From assembly GCA_900540295.1 (NCBI GenBank), contig UQFM01000002.1:6780-70779 (forward strand): a DNA stretch of 64,000 nt, given 5' to 3'. The DNA is from an uncultured Oscillospiraceae bacterium. Its GTDB lineage: Bacteria > Bacillota > Clostridia > Oscillospirales > Acutalibacteraceae. The notes beneath the pieces were generated by a model. It was not told the origin of the DNA. It worked only from the letters and a program-made list of their open reading frames with translations, and did not search any database. The position numbers and the translations under genes are program-made. Below are positions 1 to 8,047 of the stretch, one piece after another (the first letter of the stretch is position 1; each line of letters starts with the position of its first letter).

Positions 1-1
1 C

Positions 2-235
2 TGTACACACTGCGATTACTGCATGCCCTGTCCCGTCGGGGTAGAAATTCCCGAAATTTTCGCCTGCTACAATAAAAGTGCGGCAGATAAGAACGGTGCG
101 AAAAAACAGTATAAGAAAATCAAAGGTGCGGCGCAAAAATGCGTTGCCTGCGGAAAATGCGAAACAAAATGCCCCCAACAGCTGCCGATTCGCGAAAAAT
201 TAAAAGAAGCCGACGCGTTTTTCAAAGGAGAATAA
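2..235 (+). CDS. Aldo/keto reductase, C-terminal iron-sulfur part (5' truncated by window)
   Basis: Open from the first bases of the window, so only the last 77 residues are present. They begin with a CTHCDYCMPCP motif followed by VEIPEIF and later CVACGKCETKCP, that is two CxxCxxC-type clusters that can bind two [4Fe-4S] centres. This arrangement is typical of the C-terminal ferredoxin-like domain of clostridial aldo/keto reductases of the 4Fe-4S type, cytoplasmic NAD(P)H-linked oxidoreductases of unknown physiological substrate. The catalytic barrel lies outside the window. The next gene begins 3 bases after the stop, so it is probably the first of three cotranscribed genes (reductase, ECF S component, DUF1893). 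Confidence 0.8.
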   Translation, partial: CTHCDYCMPCPVGVEIPEIFACYNKSAADKNGAKKQYKKIKGAAQKCVACGKCETKCPQQLPIREKLKEADAFFKGE

Positions 236-238
236 TCT

Positions 239-815
239 GTGGAACGCATAAGAGAAAAGCCAACCGCCTTTTCCGCGCGCACGGTTGCGACTGCGGCGCT
301 TGTCTGTGCACTTTCCGTTCTTGTGCCGCAGGTATTCCATTTGATTGGCGGAAAACCGCTGGGAAATGCATTTTTACCGATGCACCTGCCCGTGCTTTTG
401 GGCGGATATTTGCTGAATCCTGCCGCCGCCATGCTTTGCGGCATGCTTTCACCGATACTCGGTTTTTTACTGACGGGTATGCCCGCCGTGCCGCGGTTGT
501 TCTTTATGATTTTTGAATTGGGCGCTTACGGCTTGTTTACTTCGCTGTTTGCACGCAAGTGCCGACTGCCCGTATTTTTGCCTGCCGCTGTCAATGCTTG
601 CAGGCAGAGCGGTCTACTTTTTGAGCTTGGTGTTCGCATTGAACCTTTTGCATTTAAAAATTTCCGAAACGCCCTCTGCCGCGGCGGCACTCGTTACCGC
701 CGTAACAACGGGTGCACCCGGCATTATTTTACAGCTTTGCGCCGTACCCGCATTACTTACGGCAATGCGCAAAGCAAAGGTGATACATTATGAACCGAGA
801 TTTGGAAAACTGTAA
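239..815 (+). pseudogene. ECF transporter S component, frameshifted
   Basis: A GTG start at 239 opens a hydrophobic protein whose first about 118 residues look like the substrate-binding S component of an energy-coupling factor vitamin transporter (several membrane helices, small-residue rich). The good reading frame then stops looking membrane-like near base 590-602, and the +1 shifted frame continues with a convincing hydrophobic segment (AGRAVYFLS, then further helices) to a stop at 815. Removing one T near 598 (in GCTTGC) would join both halves smoothly into about 190 residues. The result is either a recent inactivating indel or an assembly error. Without the shift the first frame ends at 793 in a poorly hydrophobic tail. 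Ligand unknown; the shared AAT module genes would be elsewhere. Confidence 0.6.
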
Positions 816-1209
816 ATCCGTTTTGCATGCGGAAGGCTGTACCTGCGTGGCCCGGCAGGACGGTCAGTTGTATACTGCCACAGAGCGCGGTATCCGTCCG
901 CTGATGCAATGGCTGGAATCGGGTGCTTTACACGGCGCCGTGCTGGCGGACAAAGTAATCGGCAAAGCGGCGGCGTTTTTATTGGAAAAAGGCGGCGTAA
1001 CCGCAATCTATGCCGATGTTATCAGTGTGCCAGCCGCAGAAGTGTTGGAACGCGCCGACATTCCGTATAGCTTCCGAACGAAAGTCCCGTATATCCAAAA
1101 CCGTACAGGTAACGGCATGTGCCCTATGGAAAGCGCCGTGCTGTCGGTAAAAGACGCGGACGAGGCATATTTAAAATTGCAGGAAACCCTGCGGAATTTA
1201 GCAAAGTAG
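790..1209 (+). CDS. DUF1893 domain protein
   Basis: 139 residues. The run of motifs VIGKAAAFLL, GGVTAIYADVIS, PYIQNR and GMCPMESAV is characteristic of the DUF1893 family, small cytoplasmic proteins of unknown function found in Clostridia and other anaerobes. Cys18 and Cys20, near the N-terminus, and the Cys of GMCPME are candidates for metal or redox roles, but that is inference. It overlaps the end of the ECF S component and follows the aldo/keto reductase, an arrangement that suggests a shared redox or cofactor-related task. Stop at 1209 is followed by a terminator at 1281. Confidence 0.8.
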   Translation: MNRDLENCKSVLHAEGCTCVARQDGQLYTATERGIRPLMQWLESGALHGAVLADKVIGKAAAFLLEKGGVTAIYADVISVPAAEVLERADIPYSFRTKVPYIQNRTGNGMCPMESAVLSVKDADEAYLKLQETLRNLAK

Positions 1210-1280
1210 GGGAAAATGGTTTGCCCGCCGAAGTATGGGATGTTCATGACGCACAGATATGGTTATCTTATATCAAATCA

Positions 1281-1316
1281 AAAGCACGCTGAACCCTTGT
1301 CAGCGTGCTTTCATTT
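1281..1316. terminator. Bidirectional intrinsic terminator
   Basis: Perfect 12-bp inverted repeat AAAGCACGCTGA / TCAGCGTGCTTT (1281-1292 and 1300-1311) with a 7-base loop. It lies between the convergent DUF1893 gene and the Cys-rich gene and has short T runs on both sides, so it may serve both strands. Confidence 0.85.
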
Positions 1317-1332
1317 AGGCTACTTTGTCTTT

Positions 1333-2196
1333 TTATTCCTTGCCGCCGCAGGCACAGAACGGACCTGCGCTGTTGCAGCAACTGCCGCTGCCGTCATTCG
1401 GCGGGAAGAAGGCGTCCACGGGGAACTGAATCTTACGGAATGCCTCGCACGGATCGTCGGTATCACAGCTGCATTCCTTTTGCGGAATACAGAAGTCGTA
1501 AGCGGGAATCAGCATCTGCACATCGCGCTCTAACTGAATAATTGTGAAAATACCGATGGTAACCGCCACAACCTTTTCCTCGTGACGCCCTCTGCCGTAA
1601 TCCTCGGGGAATTCCTCGCGGAAAGCACGGCGCACACAGTGCGGTATAGGCATACAGCTGTCGTTCAAGCTGCAGCAGCAGTCGCACGGGCGGCACAGCT
1701 TCGCATCCAAACAAATCGGGTCTGCGACCTGAATTTTTGCACGCGGGTTCGTGTTGGTCGGAATAAGCTGATTGTCGTCGCCGTCTGCACGGTATTCGGA
1801 CGAATACACGCGCACATTGCCGTCACTGCCGTACAGAATGCACTTTTTAGAAAATGTTGAAAATCCGCACAGTGTCTCAGGCGGCGTACATGCGCCTGTA
1901 AATACTTCGACTGTGACCTTGAAAAAGAATGTAATATCTACCGAATAACAACCGCGGTTAAACGGCACCTTTTCCACATCCATAAACACATTGAGAATTT
2001 CCGTGCCGCGGCAGCGCACACCGGTTGCATGCTCAATGGTTTCCTGACACTGCGGCGGGAAATACACGCGCAGGTCGGCAAGGCAGTCCTTGTCGGCACA
2101 GGAATCATACACACGGTTGGTGTCGATGCAGACCGCCTCGCGGATTCTCGGGAGTCCGCCCTTGTCGTTCTGACAGCAGGCTTTGTTCTCTGCCAT
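1333..2196 (-). CDS. Conserved Cys-rich clostridial protein of unknown function
   Basis: The start at 2196 is chosen because AGGAGG sits 7 bases upstream; a longer reading to 2259 has no such site. The product is 287 residues with about 30 cysteines, including the clusters CDCCCS, CSCDTDDPC and a C-terminal SCC..CAC. There is no signal peptide or membrane helix. The opening (ENKACCQNDKGGLPRIRE), a DITFFFKV beta segment and the phrase QMLIPAYDFC are features I recognise from a widespread clostridial family annotated only as hypothetical. Cysteine content and restriction to Clostridia would fit a spore-coat or metal-binding protein, but this is speculation. Monocistronic: convergent terminator downstream, repeat-filled region upstream. 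Confidence 0.7.
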   Translation of the reverse strand: MAENKACCQNDKGGLPRIREAVCIDTNRVYDSCADKDCLADLRVYFPPQCQETIEHATGVRCRGTEILNVFMDVEKVPFNRGCYSVDITFFFKVTVEVFTGACTPPETLCGFSTFSKKCILYGSDGNVRVYSSEYRADGDDNQLIPTNTNPRAKIQVADPICLDAKLCRPCDCCCSLNDSCMPIPHCVRRAFREEFPEDYGRGRHEEKVVAVTIGIFTIIQLERDVQMLIPAYDFCIPQKECSCDTDDPCEAFRKIQFPVDAFFPPNDGSGSCCNSAGPFCACGGKE

Positions 2197-2367
2197 ACAA
2201 ATTCCTCCTGAATATAAGCATCTGCAATGCTTCTGATAAAGTATGAACTTTATTAACATTGTATGGCAAATTTTCGGTTGTGTGACGGATTTTCGGATGA
2301 AAAATGCGGCGGGAGCTTACTCCCGCCGTGTCTGTGTATTCGGTATACCGTGTGCTGTGTGCGCAAA

Positions 2368-2416
2368 CTCCCTCAGTCACACACTTCGTGTGTGCCAGCT
2401 CCCTCGGGGAGGGAGC
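2368..2416 (-). repeat. Two-hairpin palindromic repeat
   Basis: Contains two adjacent perfect hairpins: CACACAC-TTC-GTGTGTG (2378-2394) and GCTCCCTC-GGG-GAGGGAGC (2398-2416). Reverse-complemented it has the same architecture as elements at 16148, 26616 and 52159, although the stem sequences differ. The rest of 2260-2478 shows no gene; the trailing sequence at 2450-2470 resembles the end of the CATTCTGAGC palindrome family. Confidence 0.7.
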
Positions 2417-2478
2417 GAAAAGAGGTTTATAAATTAAAAACTTCACCTGACGGTGCAGAATGACAAGCGTATGCAGAT

Positions 2479-2922
2479 TTATTTTGTCCCTGTTGACCCG
2501 AAGCCGCCCGCGCCCCGTTCGGTTTCGTCTAAATCCGCCGCTTCTTCCACGGGCATCACGGAAACGGGCATCACCACAAGCTGTGCAATGCGTTCACCGG
2601 GCTGGACGGTATACGGCTCTTTGATTTGATTGATGACGCCGACCTTGATTTCACCGCGGTAGTCGCTGTCAATCACGCCGACGGAATTGAGCAGCCCGAT
2701 ACCGTGCTTAATCGAAAGTCCGCTTCTGGCAAATACAAACGCGCCGTACTGCGCACTCGGCAGTGCGATAGCAAGCCCTGTGGGAATCAGCGCGGTTTCG
2801 CCGCCCGCGAGCGTCAGCGGTTCGTCGATGCACGCGCAAAGGTCTAAGCCCGCGCTCCCTGCGGTGGCGCGGTGCGGGATGACTGCATTTTCGTGTACTT
2901 TTTTAATTTTCAAGGTTTCCAT
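2479..2922 (-). CDS. dut: dUTP diphosphatase
   Basis: 147 residues, the usual length of trimeric dUTPases. All five family motifs are visible in order: AGLDLCA near residue 24, FARSGLS near 64, GVIDSDYRGE near 83 with the catalytic Asp/Tyr region, GERIAQLV near 107, and the C-terminal P-loop-like RGAGGFGSTG. It hydrolyses dUTP to dUMP and pyrophosphate, keeping uracil out of DNA and feeding thymidylate synthesis. Its start codon overlaps the stop of the U32 peptidase gene (TAATG), so it is translationally coupled as the last gene of the zapA-U32-dut operon. Confidence 0.97.
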   Translation of the reverse strand: METLKIKKVHENAVIPHRATAGSAGLDLCACIDEPLTLAGGETALIPTGLAIALPSAQYGAFVFARSGLSIKHGIGLLNSVGVIDSDYRGEIKVGVINQIKEPYTVQPGERIAQLVVMPVSVMPVEEAADLDETERGAGGFGSTGTK

Positions 2923-4949
2923 TATTCAACACCTCTGTAAAATAATCCTCTGGTATATTCGCCGACAGGGGCTTCGCCCGCCGCATACGCGCGCAAAACA
3001 GCGGCACATTCCGTTTTAGATTCCGTTGTAAAATCATATAAATGAAAATCCACATTGCAAATTTCCGAAAGACGGTCACCCAAATAAGTGGGGCGGGAAT
3101 TGAAAATTTCGGAAAAGCCGTTTTCGCAAAGCACAGGGAAGAAAATCCCCTTGCGGTCGGTAAGACCGCTTTGCCGTCCGCACTCCTTGCAGGATTTGCC
3201 GTTTTTCACGGGACAGTTTCGTGTCAGCATCAGTGGCGTTCTGCCGTATACGCACACACCGCGCGGCAAACTGCCGCCGAGAGCGGCGATTTGCGAAACG
3301 GTTAATTCCTCCGAAAGCGTGGCTTCCGCCGCGCCGATTTCCGCAAGCTCTTCGAGCGCCAATGTATTGAATATATTGAGAAACGCGCCGCCGATAATTT
3401 CCACACCTGCATTTTTCGCGATGGCGACCGCATCCAGCGTATCACACAGCGCATAAGCTGCGCCGCTGTTTCTTAACTGTTCTGCAATCTTCTCTTCCGT
3501 GCCGAACAGTCCGCGCGGCAGGTATACCCCTGCCTGATAGGATTCCAGCACGGCACGCGGTGTACCGAGCGGCAAAAATATACGGTCAGCCGTCACACCG
3601 TCAGGGATTTGCGAAACCGAGCGAAAGCGAAGATACCGCTTCGGTATGCCTGCCGTATGTGCAGAAAAGTCAAGCGGTACATTTGCAGTGCGTTTCGGTT
3701 CTGCCGCACAAATTTGTGCTTCCAATTCCGAGAGTGCCGTTCGGCGCAGTGCATTTAAAGCAGACAGCGGCAGACTGACATTGTCGGAAAACCGACAGTG
3801 AATATCCTGCGCATAAAAAACCGTACCACCGCATTTTTGCAGCTGCACACACGCTTTTTCTTCTGTCAGCGGTACGGATTTCGCCGTTTCGCAAAGGCGC
3901 TCTCCGACCGCCACGGCACGGTATTTACCGCACGCCGCTTTCAGCGTCGGCACCTCGCCGACCTTTGCCTGCAAAGTAAAATCCACAGGAAATACCGTGC
4001 GCTCTTTTTCATACAGCGCGGCGTATTTTTTGAACAGTGCATTTGTCGCCGCCGTTACATTTTCTTTTTGCCGCGTACCGAACATCTCTTTGCCGAGTGT
4101 GTTTTGAAAATAGCCGTCCGTAAATCCCGAACGGGAAAACAGCGCGCCGAGCTCTGCCTTTTGCTGTGCGGTATAAGTGCCGTCCAGTGCCGATTTGCAC
4201 GCCGTCACCGCCGCCGCCACATATTCCGGGCGTTTCATTCTGCCCTCAATTTTAAAGGAATCTATTTGAAGTGCGGCAAGTGTTTGGGCATTCTCCAATA
4301 AAGATAAATCTTTCAGACTTAAATCATGCCCTGTGCCGCCCTCTGCGGCAAACGACAAGCGGCACGGCTGGGCGCAGAGTCCGCGGTTGCCGCTCCGTGA
4401 ACCGAGCATCGCGCTTAAAAGGCACTGCCCCGACACACACATGCATAAAGCACCGTGCACAAACATTTCCAATTCCAGGGGTTTGTCCTTACAAAGCGCC
4501 TCGATTTCCGATGCGGACAGCTCGCGCGGCAGTACCGCACGGGTAAATCCGCGCGAACGCAACAGAGAAAGCCCCGCCCTTGTGCCGACGGACATCTGTG
4601 TGGACGCGTGCTTTTCCATATCGGGACACATCTGCCGCACCAAACGCAGCGCACCCAAATCCTGCAAAATCAGCGCATCTGCGGCTTCCCGACAGGTGCG
4701 CTGCACGGTTTGCTGCAAGGCGGCAAGCTGATTGTCCGCCGCCAAGGTATTCAAAGTTATATGAAACCGCACACCGTGCAGTCTGCAAATTTCGGCGGCA
4801 CGTGAAAACGCCTCGCCGTCAAAATTGTCGGCATTCCTGCGGGCATTAAAATCCCCCGCGCCGAAATACACCGCATCCGCACCGCTGCGCACGGCGGCTG
4901 TCAAAGCTTCCGCATTGCCGCAGGGGGCTAAAATTTCGGGACGCATCAT
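2922..4949 (-). CDS. U32 family peptidase (DUF3656-type, RlhA-like)
   Basis: 675 residues. The N-terminal half is a TIM-barrel-like U32 domain starting ILAPCGNAEAL, with the family signature EMFVHGALCMCVSGQC at about 161-176 and further cysteines (LCAQPC, CPVKNGKSCKECG) likely to bind an iron-sulfur cluster. The long C-terminal part matches the extended DUF3656 group. E. coli members of this superfamily (RlhA, TrhP) make hydroxylated rRNA or tRNA bases, so an RNA-modifying role is more probable than proteolysis. ATG at 4949 overlaps the zapA stop by 4 bases; a second ATG follows directly at 4946. Confidence 0.9.
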   Translation of the reverse strand: MMRPEILAPCGNAEALTAAVRSGADAVYFGAGDFNARRNADNFDGEAFSRAAEICRLHGVRFHITLNTLAADNQLAALQQTVQRTCREAADALILQDLGALRLVRQMCPDMEKHASTQMSVGTRAGLSLLRSRGFTRAVLPRELSASEIEALCKDKPLELEMFVHGALCMCVSGQCLLSAMLGSRSGNRGLCAQPCRLSFAAEGGTGHDLSLKDLSLLENAQTLAALQIDSFKIEGRMKRPEYVAAAVTACKSALDGTYTAQQKAELGALFSRSGFTDGYFQNTLGKEMFGTRQKENVTAATNALFKKYAALYEKERTVFPVDFTLQAKVGEVPTLKAACGKYRAVAVGERLCETAKSVPLTEEKACVQLQKCGGTVFYAQDIHCRFSDNVSLPLSALNALRRTALSELEAQICAAEPKRTANVPLDFSAHTAGIPKRYLRFRSVSQIPDGVTADRIFLPLGTPRAVLESYQAGVYLPRGLFGTEEKIAEQLRNSGAAYALCDTLDAVAIAKNAGVEIIGGAFLNIFNTLALEELAEIGAAEATLSEELTVSQIAALGGSLPRGVCVYGRTPLMLTRNCPVKNGKSCKECGRQSGLTDRKGIFFPVLCENGFSEIFNSRPTYLGDRLSEICNVDFHLYDFTTESKTECAAVLRAYAAGEAPVGEYTRGLFYRGVE

Positions 4950-5317
4950 TGCTCGTCCGTCTGCGGTGCAAACAAGTTCATTTGATTGGATTTTGCTTTC
5001 GCCTCCGTGCGCACACGGTCCAATTCGCGCTTATAAAAATCGCGCTCGGTCTGCGCCTCGGAAGCATCCTTTAAATAATCCTTAATCTGCGCACGGTAGC
5101 CCTCGGCGGTTTGCTCCGATTTTCTTGCTTTGTCGGCGAATTCAATCGCCACAAGCACCGCCGCCTGATTGGTGGACATAAAGGGATTTGCACCTTGCAG
5201 TTCCTTCATCTTGCTGTCAATTTCCGTTGCGATTTCATTGGTGTACTCCGCGGTCTCATCCGTAATGAGTGAATAATTCACACCCGCTATAGTTACCTTG
5301 ACTCTGTTTCTTTCCAT
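4946..5317 (-). CDS. zapA: Cell division protein ZapA
   Basis: Start at 5317 is preferred: GAGGTG lies 7 bases upstream, while an upstream in-frame ATG at 5338 would place this site inside the gene. The 123-residue product starts MERNRVKVTIAGVNYSL, has the ZapA globular domain (I-G-Y-L type strand, then IDSKMKEL) and a long C-terminal coiled coil (about 65-110). ZapA binds and bundles FtsZ at the division ring. First gene of a three-gene operon with the U32 peptidase and dut. Confidence 0.9.
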   Translation of the reverse strand: MERNRVKVTIAGVNYSLITDETAEYTNEIATEIDSKMKELQGANPFMSTNQAAVLVAIEFADKARKSEQTAEGYRAQIKDYLKDASEAQTERDFYKRELDRVRTEAKAKSNQMNLFAPQTDEQ

Positions 5318-5440
5318 ATCCGAACACCTCAAATCCATAGATTTGCCTGTTTTTTCTATTATACTTTAAATTTTGCGAAACTGCAACCTTTTGTATAAGG
5401 ATAAAACAGAATTGATTCGCACCCGCGGAATGCAGAAGCT

Positions 5441-5700
5441 TGTCATTCTGCGCGTTCGCGAAGAATCGCACACGGCACGGAGTAAATCTGATTCTCGGTA
5501 GGGCGCGGGCTTGCTCGCGCCGCAGAATTTCATTAGATTTTTCGGACGAACACAGTTTGCCCCTGCGGGATTGGGATGTGTCTTTGGATTGTGCGAATTT
5601 CGCGGGCGATTTGTGAATCGCCCCTACACAGTCGGCGTGTTGCCGTTGGGGTGTACGATTTTTTTACGGGCGCGCAATGCACGCCCCTACGGGTTTGTCC
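5441..5700. repeat. Cluster of short palindromic repeats
   Basis: Intergenic 5318-5893 (divergent zapA and hemolysin III genes) contains one CATTCTG...GAAGAATC palindrome (5444-5467), a perfect hairpin GGGCGATT-TGTG-AATCGCCC at 5604-5623 followed by CCTAC, and a GGGCG...CGCCC hairpin at 5668-5686 followed by CCTACG. No coding sequence is supported here; the short open frames across it are repeat-derived. Confidence 0.7.
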
Positions 5701-5752
5701 GTTTGCGGGTCGCTGGGGATACGGCTGCGCGAAATTTTATCGGATTTCGCTT

Positions 5753-5779
5753 CCGCAACCGTTAGTTGCGGCTTTTTTT
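5753..5779 (+). terminator. Intrinsic terminator-like hairpin without an obvious upstream gene
   Basis: CCGCAAC-CGTTA-GTTGCGG (5753-5771) followed by CTTTTTTT. It has the form of a plus-strand intrinsic terminator although no plus-strand gene precedes it since 1209. It may protect the hemolysin III gene from readthrough or end an unannotated transcript from the repeat region. Confidence 0.6.
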
Positions 5780-5893
5780 GCTCTGCAAACCAAAAGCGGT
5801 TGTATAAATTTGTGAAAAAGCGTAAGATTTGAATATAGGCAAAGCACGATAAATATACTGCCGTCGCTGTGCGGCGAAAAGGAGCGTTTTCGG

Positions 5894-6565
5894 ATGGGTT
5901 ACTTAGACAAAATTAAATTGGCGGACTATTCGCGTGCAGAGGATTGGCTGAATTCCATTTCCCATATGGTCGGCGGCGGACTTTCGGTATTGGCGCTGTT
6001 GCTGTGTCTGATTCGGGCGATTGTCGCACGGCGGTGGGATTATGCGGTTTTAAGCATCATTTACGGACTGACGATGATTGCGATGTATTCCTGCTCCTCA
6101 GTCTATCACGCACTGCGCCCGAACCGCGGAAAAAAAGCAATGCGTCTGGTCGACCACGCAATGATTTACCCGATGATTGCAGGCACAATTACGCCGTTTG
6201 CCGTTTTGGTTATCGTACCGCAAAACGCTGTGCTGGGCTGGGTGCTTACGGCGGTCGCATGGGTGACGGTTGCGGCGGCTGTGCCCATCACGCTGACGCT
6301 GTTCAACAAAACAAAGGTTACACAGATGATATTGTATTTGGCGCTCGGCTGGATGATTATCGTTGCGGTCAAAACCCTTTGGGAATGCTTTGACCGCACA
6401 GGCACAATCCTGATGATTGCAGGCGGTGTGGCATATACACTCGGTGCGGTTATATACGGTATCGGCGCAAAGAAAAAATATTTTCACAGTGTGTTCCATT
6501 TCTTCGTTTTGCTCGGCTCGGTTCTGCATTTCTTTTCTTTATATTTATATGTATTTGTAAAATAA
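5894..6565 (+). CDS. trhA: Hemolysin III family membrane protein (TrhA/PAQR-like)
   Basis: 223 residues with seven predicted membrane helices. The superfamily metal-site motifs are present: SSVYHAL near 73 (S...H), [11 protein letters not shown] near 93, and the C-terminal [16 protein letters not shown]. These bacterial proteins are related to adiponectin receptors (alkaline ceramidase-like CREST superfamily) and affect membrane lipid homeostasis; the hemolysin name is historical. An AGGAG site lies 8-10 bases upstream of the ATG. Single gene, ending before the rplU promoter. Confidence 0.92.
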   Translation: MGYLDKIKLADYSRAEDWLNSISHMVGGGLSVLALLLCLIRAIVARRWDYAVLSIIYGLTMIAMYSCSSVYHALRPNRGKKAMRLVDHAMIYPMIAGTITPFAVLVIVPQNAVLGWVLTAVAWVTVAAAVPITLTLFNKTKVTQMILYLALGWMIIVAVKTLWECFDRTGTILMIAGGVAYTLGAVIYGIGAKKKYFHSVFHFFVLLGSVLHFFSLYLYVFVK

Positions 6566-6573
6566 GAAAACAG

Positions 6574-6602
6574 TTGACAAGACTTGACAAATCTGTTAAA
6601 AT
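6574..6602 (+). promoter_or_regulatory. Promoter of the rplU-prp-rpmA operon
   Basis: TTGACA (6574-6579), 17-base spacer, TAAAAT (6597-6602). A near-consensus vegetative sigma-70-type promoter placed directly upstream of the structured L21 leader. A second TTGACA inside the spacer is not correctly spaced for this -10 box. Confidence 0.85.
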
Positions 6603-6608
6603 ACCATT

Positions 6609-6690
6609 TGCCGCATATTGGGGGCGTGCCGAAAGGCACACAAAGCGCATGCGCCCCGCAGTAGCGAGTCTATATAAGGTAGGTTTAAAC
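6609..6690 (+). ncRNA. Structured 5' leader of rplU (L21 leader-like)
   Basis: The transcript leader contains GGGGCG (6621-6626) pairing with CGCCCC (6652-6657) around an inner TGCC-GAAA-GGCA hairpin (6627-6638), then the ribosome-binding site AAGGTAGG. Position and structure match the L21 leader class known from Firmicutes, thought to mediate autoregulation by ribosomal protein L21. Assignment is by context and visible pairing, not by covariance model. Confidence 0.65.
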
Positions 6691-7002
6691 ATGTACGCAG
6701 TAATCGAAACCGGCGGCAAGCAGTATAAGGTTCAGCCCGGCGATGTGATTTACATCGAAAAGCTTGCAGTCGAAGAAAACACAGATGTCACCTTTGACAA
6801 GGTCATCGCAGTCGGTGCAGACGACGGTATTAAGGTCGGCGCACCCTATGTAGAGGGCGCAACCGTGACCGCCAAAGCTCTGAAAAACGGCAAAGGCAAA
6901 AAGATCGTTGTGTTCACTTACAAAGCAAAGAAAAACGAGAAGCGCAAAAAAGGCCATCGTCAGCCCTACACAAAGGTTGAGATTGCCGCTATCAACGCGT
7001 AA
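6691..7002 (+). CDS. rplU: 50S ribosomal protein L21
   Basis: 103 residues, normal length. Starts [14 protein letters not shown] and ends with the conserved [15 protein letters not shown] region, both diagnostic of bL21. The ATG at 6691 is taken because AAGGTAGG precedes it; the in-frame extension upstream is the leader RNA. First gene of the operon rplU-prp-rpmA; its stop codon is immediately followed by the prp ATG. Confidence 0.97.
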   Translation: MYAVIETGGKQYKVQPGDVIYIEKLAVEENTDVTFDKVIAVGADDGIKVGAPYVEGATVTAKALKNGKGKKIVVFTYKAKKNEKRKKGHRQPYTKVEIAAINA

Positions 7003-7320
7003 ATGATTTTTGCAGTTTGCAGTTTCGGCGAACACGGCGCGGCGGGATTTACCGTGCAGGGGCATTCGGGCAGTGCCGAAGCGGGCGAGGATATCGTCTG
7101 TGCGGCAGTTTCCTCGGCGGTCTATATGGCGGTGAATACACTTACCGATGTGCTGATGCTCACACCCGAAACGGAAGTACGCGACGGATTTTTATCTGTG
7201 CGGCTTCTGAAACAAGAGACCGAAGCTGCGCTCCCGATTTTAAAAGGGCTTGCCCTGCATCTTCGGGGGCTTCAGGAAGAATATCCCGATTATATCCAAT
7301 TTGAAAGAGGTGCACTGTAA
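7003..7320 (+). CDS. prp: Ribosomal-processing cysteine protease Prp
   Basis: 105 residues. The catalytic pair of the Prp (YsxB) family is visible: His21 in GHSG and Cys33 in [10 protein letters not shown]. In Firmicutes Prp removes the N-terminal extension of ribosomal protein L27 before or during 50S assembly. Consistent with that, it lies between rplU and rpmA, and the rpmA product here has the extension. ATG follows the rplU stop with no gap and the last base overlaps the rpmA start, so translation is coupled. Confidence 0.95.
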   Translation: MIFAVCSFGEHGAAGFTVQGHSGSAEAGEDIVCAAVSSAVYMAVNTLTDVLMLTPETEVRDGFLSVRLLKQETEAALPILKGLALHLRGLQEEYPDYIQFERGAL

Positions 7321-7604
7321 TGCTTAAGATTAACATTCAGCTTTTCGCGCATAAAAAAGGTATGGGTTCGACCAAAAACGGTCGTGACTCCGAATCCAAA
7401 AGACTCGGCGTAAAGCGTGCGGACGGTCAGTTCGTTTTGGCGGGCAACATCCTCGTCAAACAGCGCGGCACGCACATTCACCCCGGCGAGAATGTAGGCA
7501 GAGGTTCCGATGACACCCTGTTTGCGAAAATCGACGGCAAAGTGAAGTTCGAGAGAATGGGCAAAGACCGCAAAAAGGTCAGCGTCTATGCTGTTGAACA
7601 GTAA
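7320..7604 (+). CDS. rpmA: 50S ribosomal protein L27, with Prp-cleaved extension
   Basis: 94 residues. The start [14 protein letters not shown] carries the nine-residue Firmicutes extension ending in Phe that is cut by Prp to expose the mature N-terminus near the peptidyl transferase centre. Conserved bL27 features follow: [27 protein letters not shown]. It is encoded directly after the protease gene that processes it, and is followed by a strong terminator. Confidence 0.97.
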   Translation: MLKINIQLFAHKKGMGSTKNGRDSESKRLGVKRADGQFVLAGNILVKQRGTHIHPGENVGRGSDDTLFAKIDGKVKFERMGKDRKKVSVYAVEQ

Positions 7605-7626
7605 TTGCTGTAAAGCTTGATGAAAA

Positions 7627-7659
7627 GGACAGAGAAGCACGGCTTCTCTGTCCTTTTTT
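7627..7659 (+). terminator. Intrinsic terminator of the rplU-prp-rpmA operon
   Basis: Perfect 12-bp stem GGACAGAGAAGC / GCTTCTCTGTCC (7627-7638, 7642-7653), 3-base loop, then six T. Confidence 0.95.
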
Positions 7660-7790
7660 ATGTCGGGGGTCAATTTATGATAAAGCACAGGGGCAAATGC
7701 TTTTTTCCTGTGTTTTTATTTTCTATTCGGACACGTGCGTTATGGTTATGCAAGCAAGCCTTTTGCATAGCAGGCCTCTACGGCGTGTTT

Positions 7791-7877
7791 TGCCGATGAC
7801 CCAATTCTGCCGCAGAATGGTTTTCATTTTGTCGATCTCACGAAGAAATTCGATTTGGGATGTTAATTTTTGACTAT
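7791..7877 (-). pseudogene. Truncated second copy of the HD-domain gene (codons about 3-30)
   Basis: 87 bases align without gaps to 10016-10102, the 5' end of the HD gene, with 77 identical positions. The reading frame is intact across the fragment and still encodes SQKLTSQIEF...LRQNWVIG; only two of about 28 residues differ (Ser to Thr, Val to Ile), so most substitutions are synonymous. The start codon is lost and similarity stops after codon 30. Both copies are followed on the outer side by a GTAGGGGGCGA repeat. It indicates that a second HD gene existed and was under selection before truncation. See the finding on the retron island. Confidence 0.85.
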
Positions 7878-7879
7878 AT

Positions 7880-8031
7880 TGTAGGGGGCGACGGTCTCGC
7901 CTGCCGGCTTGGTCGGTGCTTCTGCATACTTCCGTATGCAGAGGTCTCCACCGGAGACCCGCACCCCGCCCTACCGAGAATCAAATTCATCCTGTGCCAT
8001 GTGAGATTCTTCGCTGACGCTCAGAATGACA
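7880..8031. repeat. Nested palindromic repeats downstream of the retron RT
   Basis: Contains CTGCATAC-TTCC-GTATGCAG (7922-7941), GGTCTCC-ACC-GGAGACC (7943-7959), GTAGGG and CCCTAC ends, and a CATTCTGAGC-type palindrome in reverse orientation (8005-8028). No gene is supported between the rpmA terminator and the RT stop other than the HD fragment. Confidence 0.7.
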
Positions 8032-8047
8032 AGTCTGCGCAAACTGT

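Noticed and set aside
5511..5815. Small plus-strand genes upstream of the hemolysin III gene
   Set aside because: The frames are made of palindromic repeats and have no ribosome-binding site.
7617..7799. Small plus-strand gene after rpmA
   Set aside because: It overlaps the rpmA terminator and the HD-gene fragment, and has no family resemblance.
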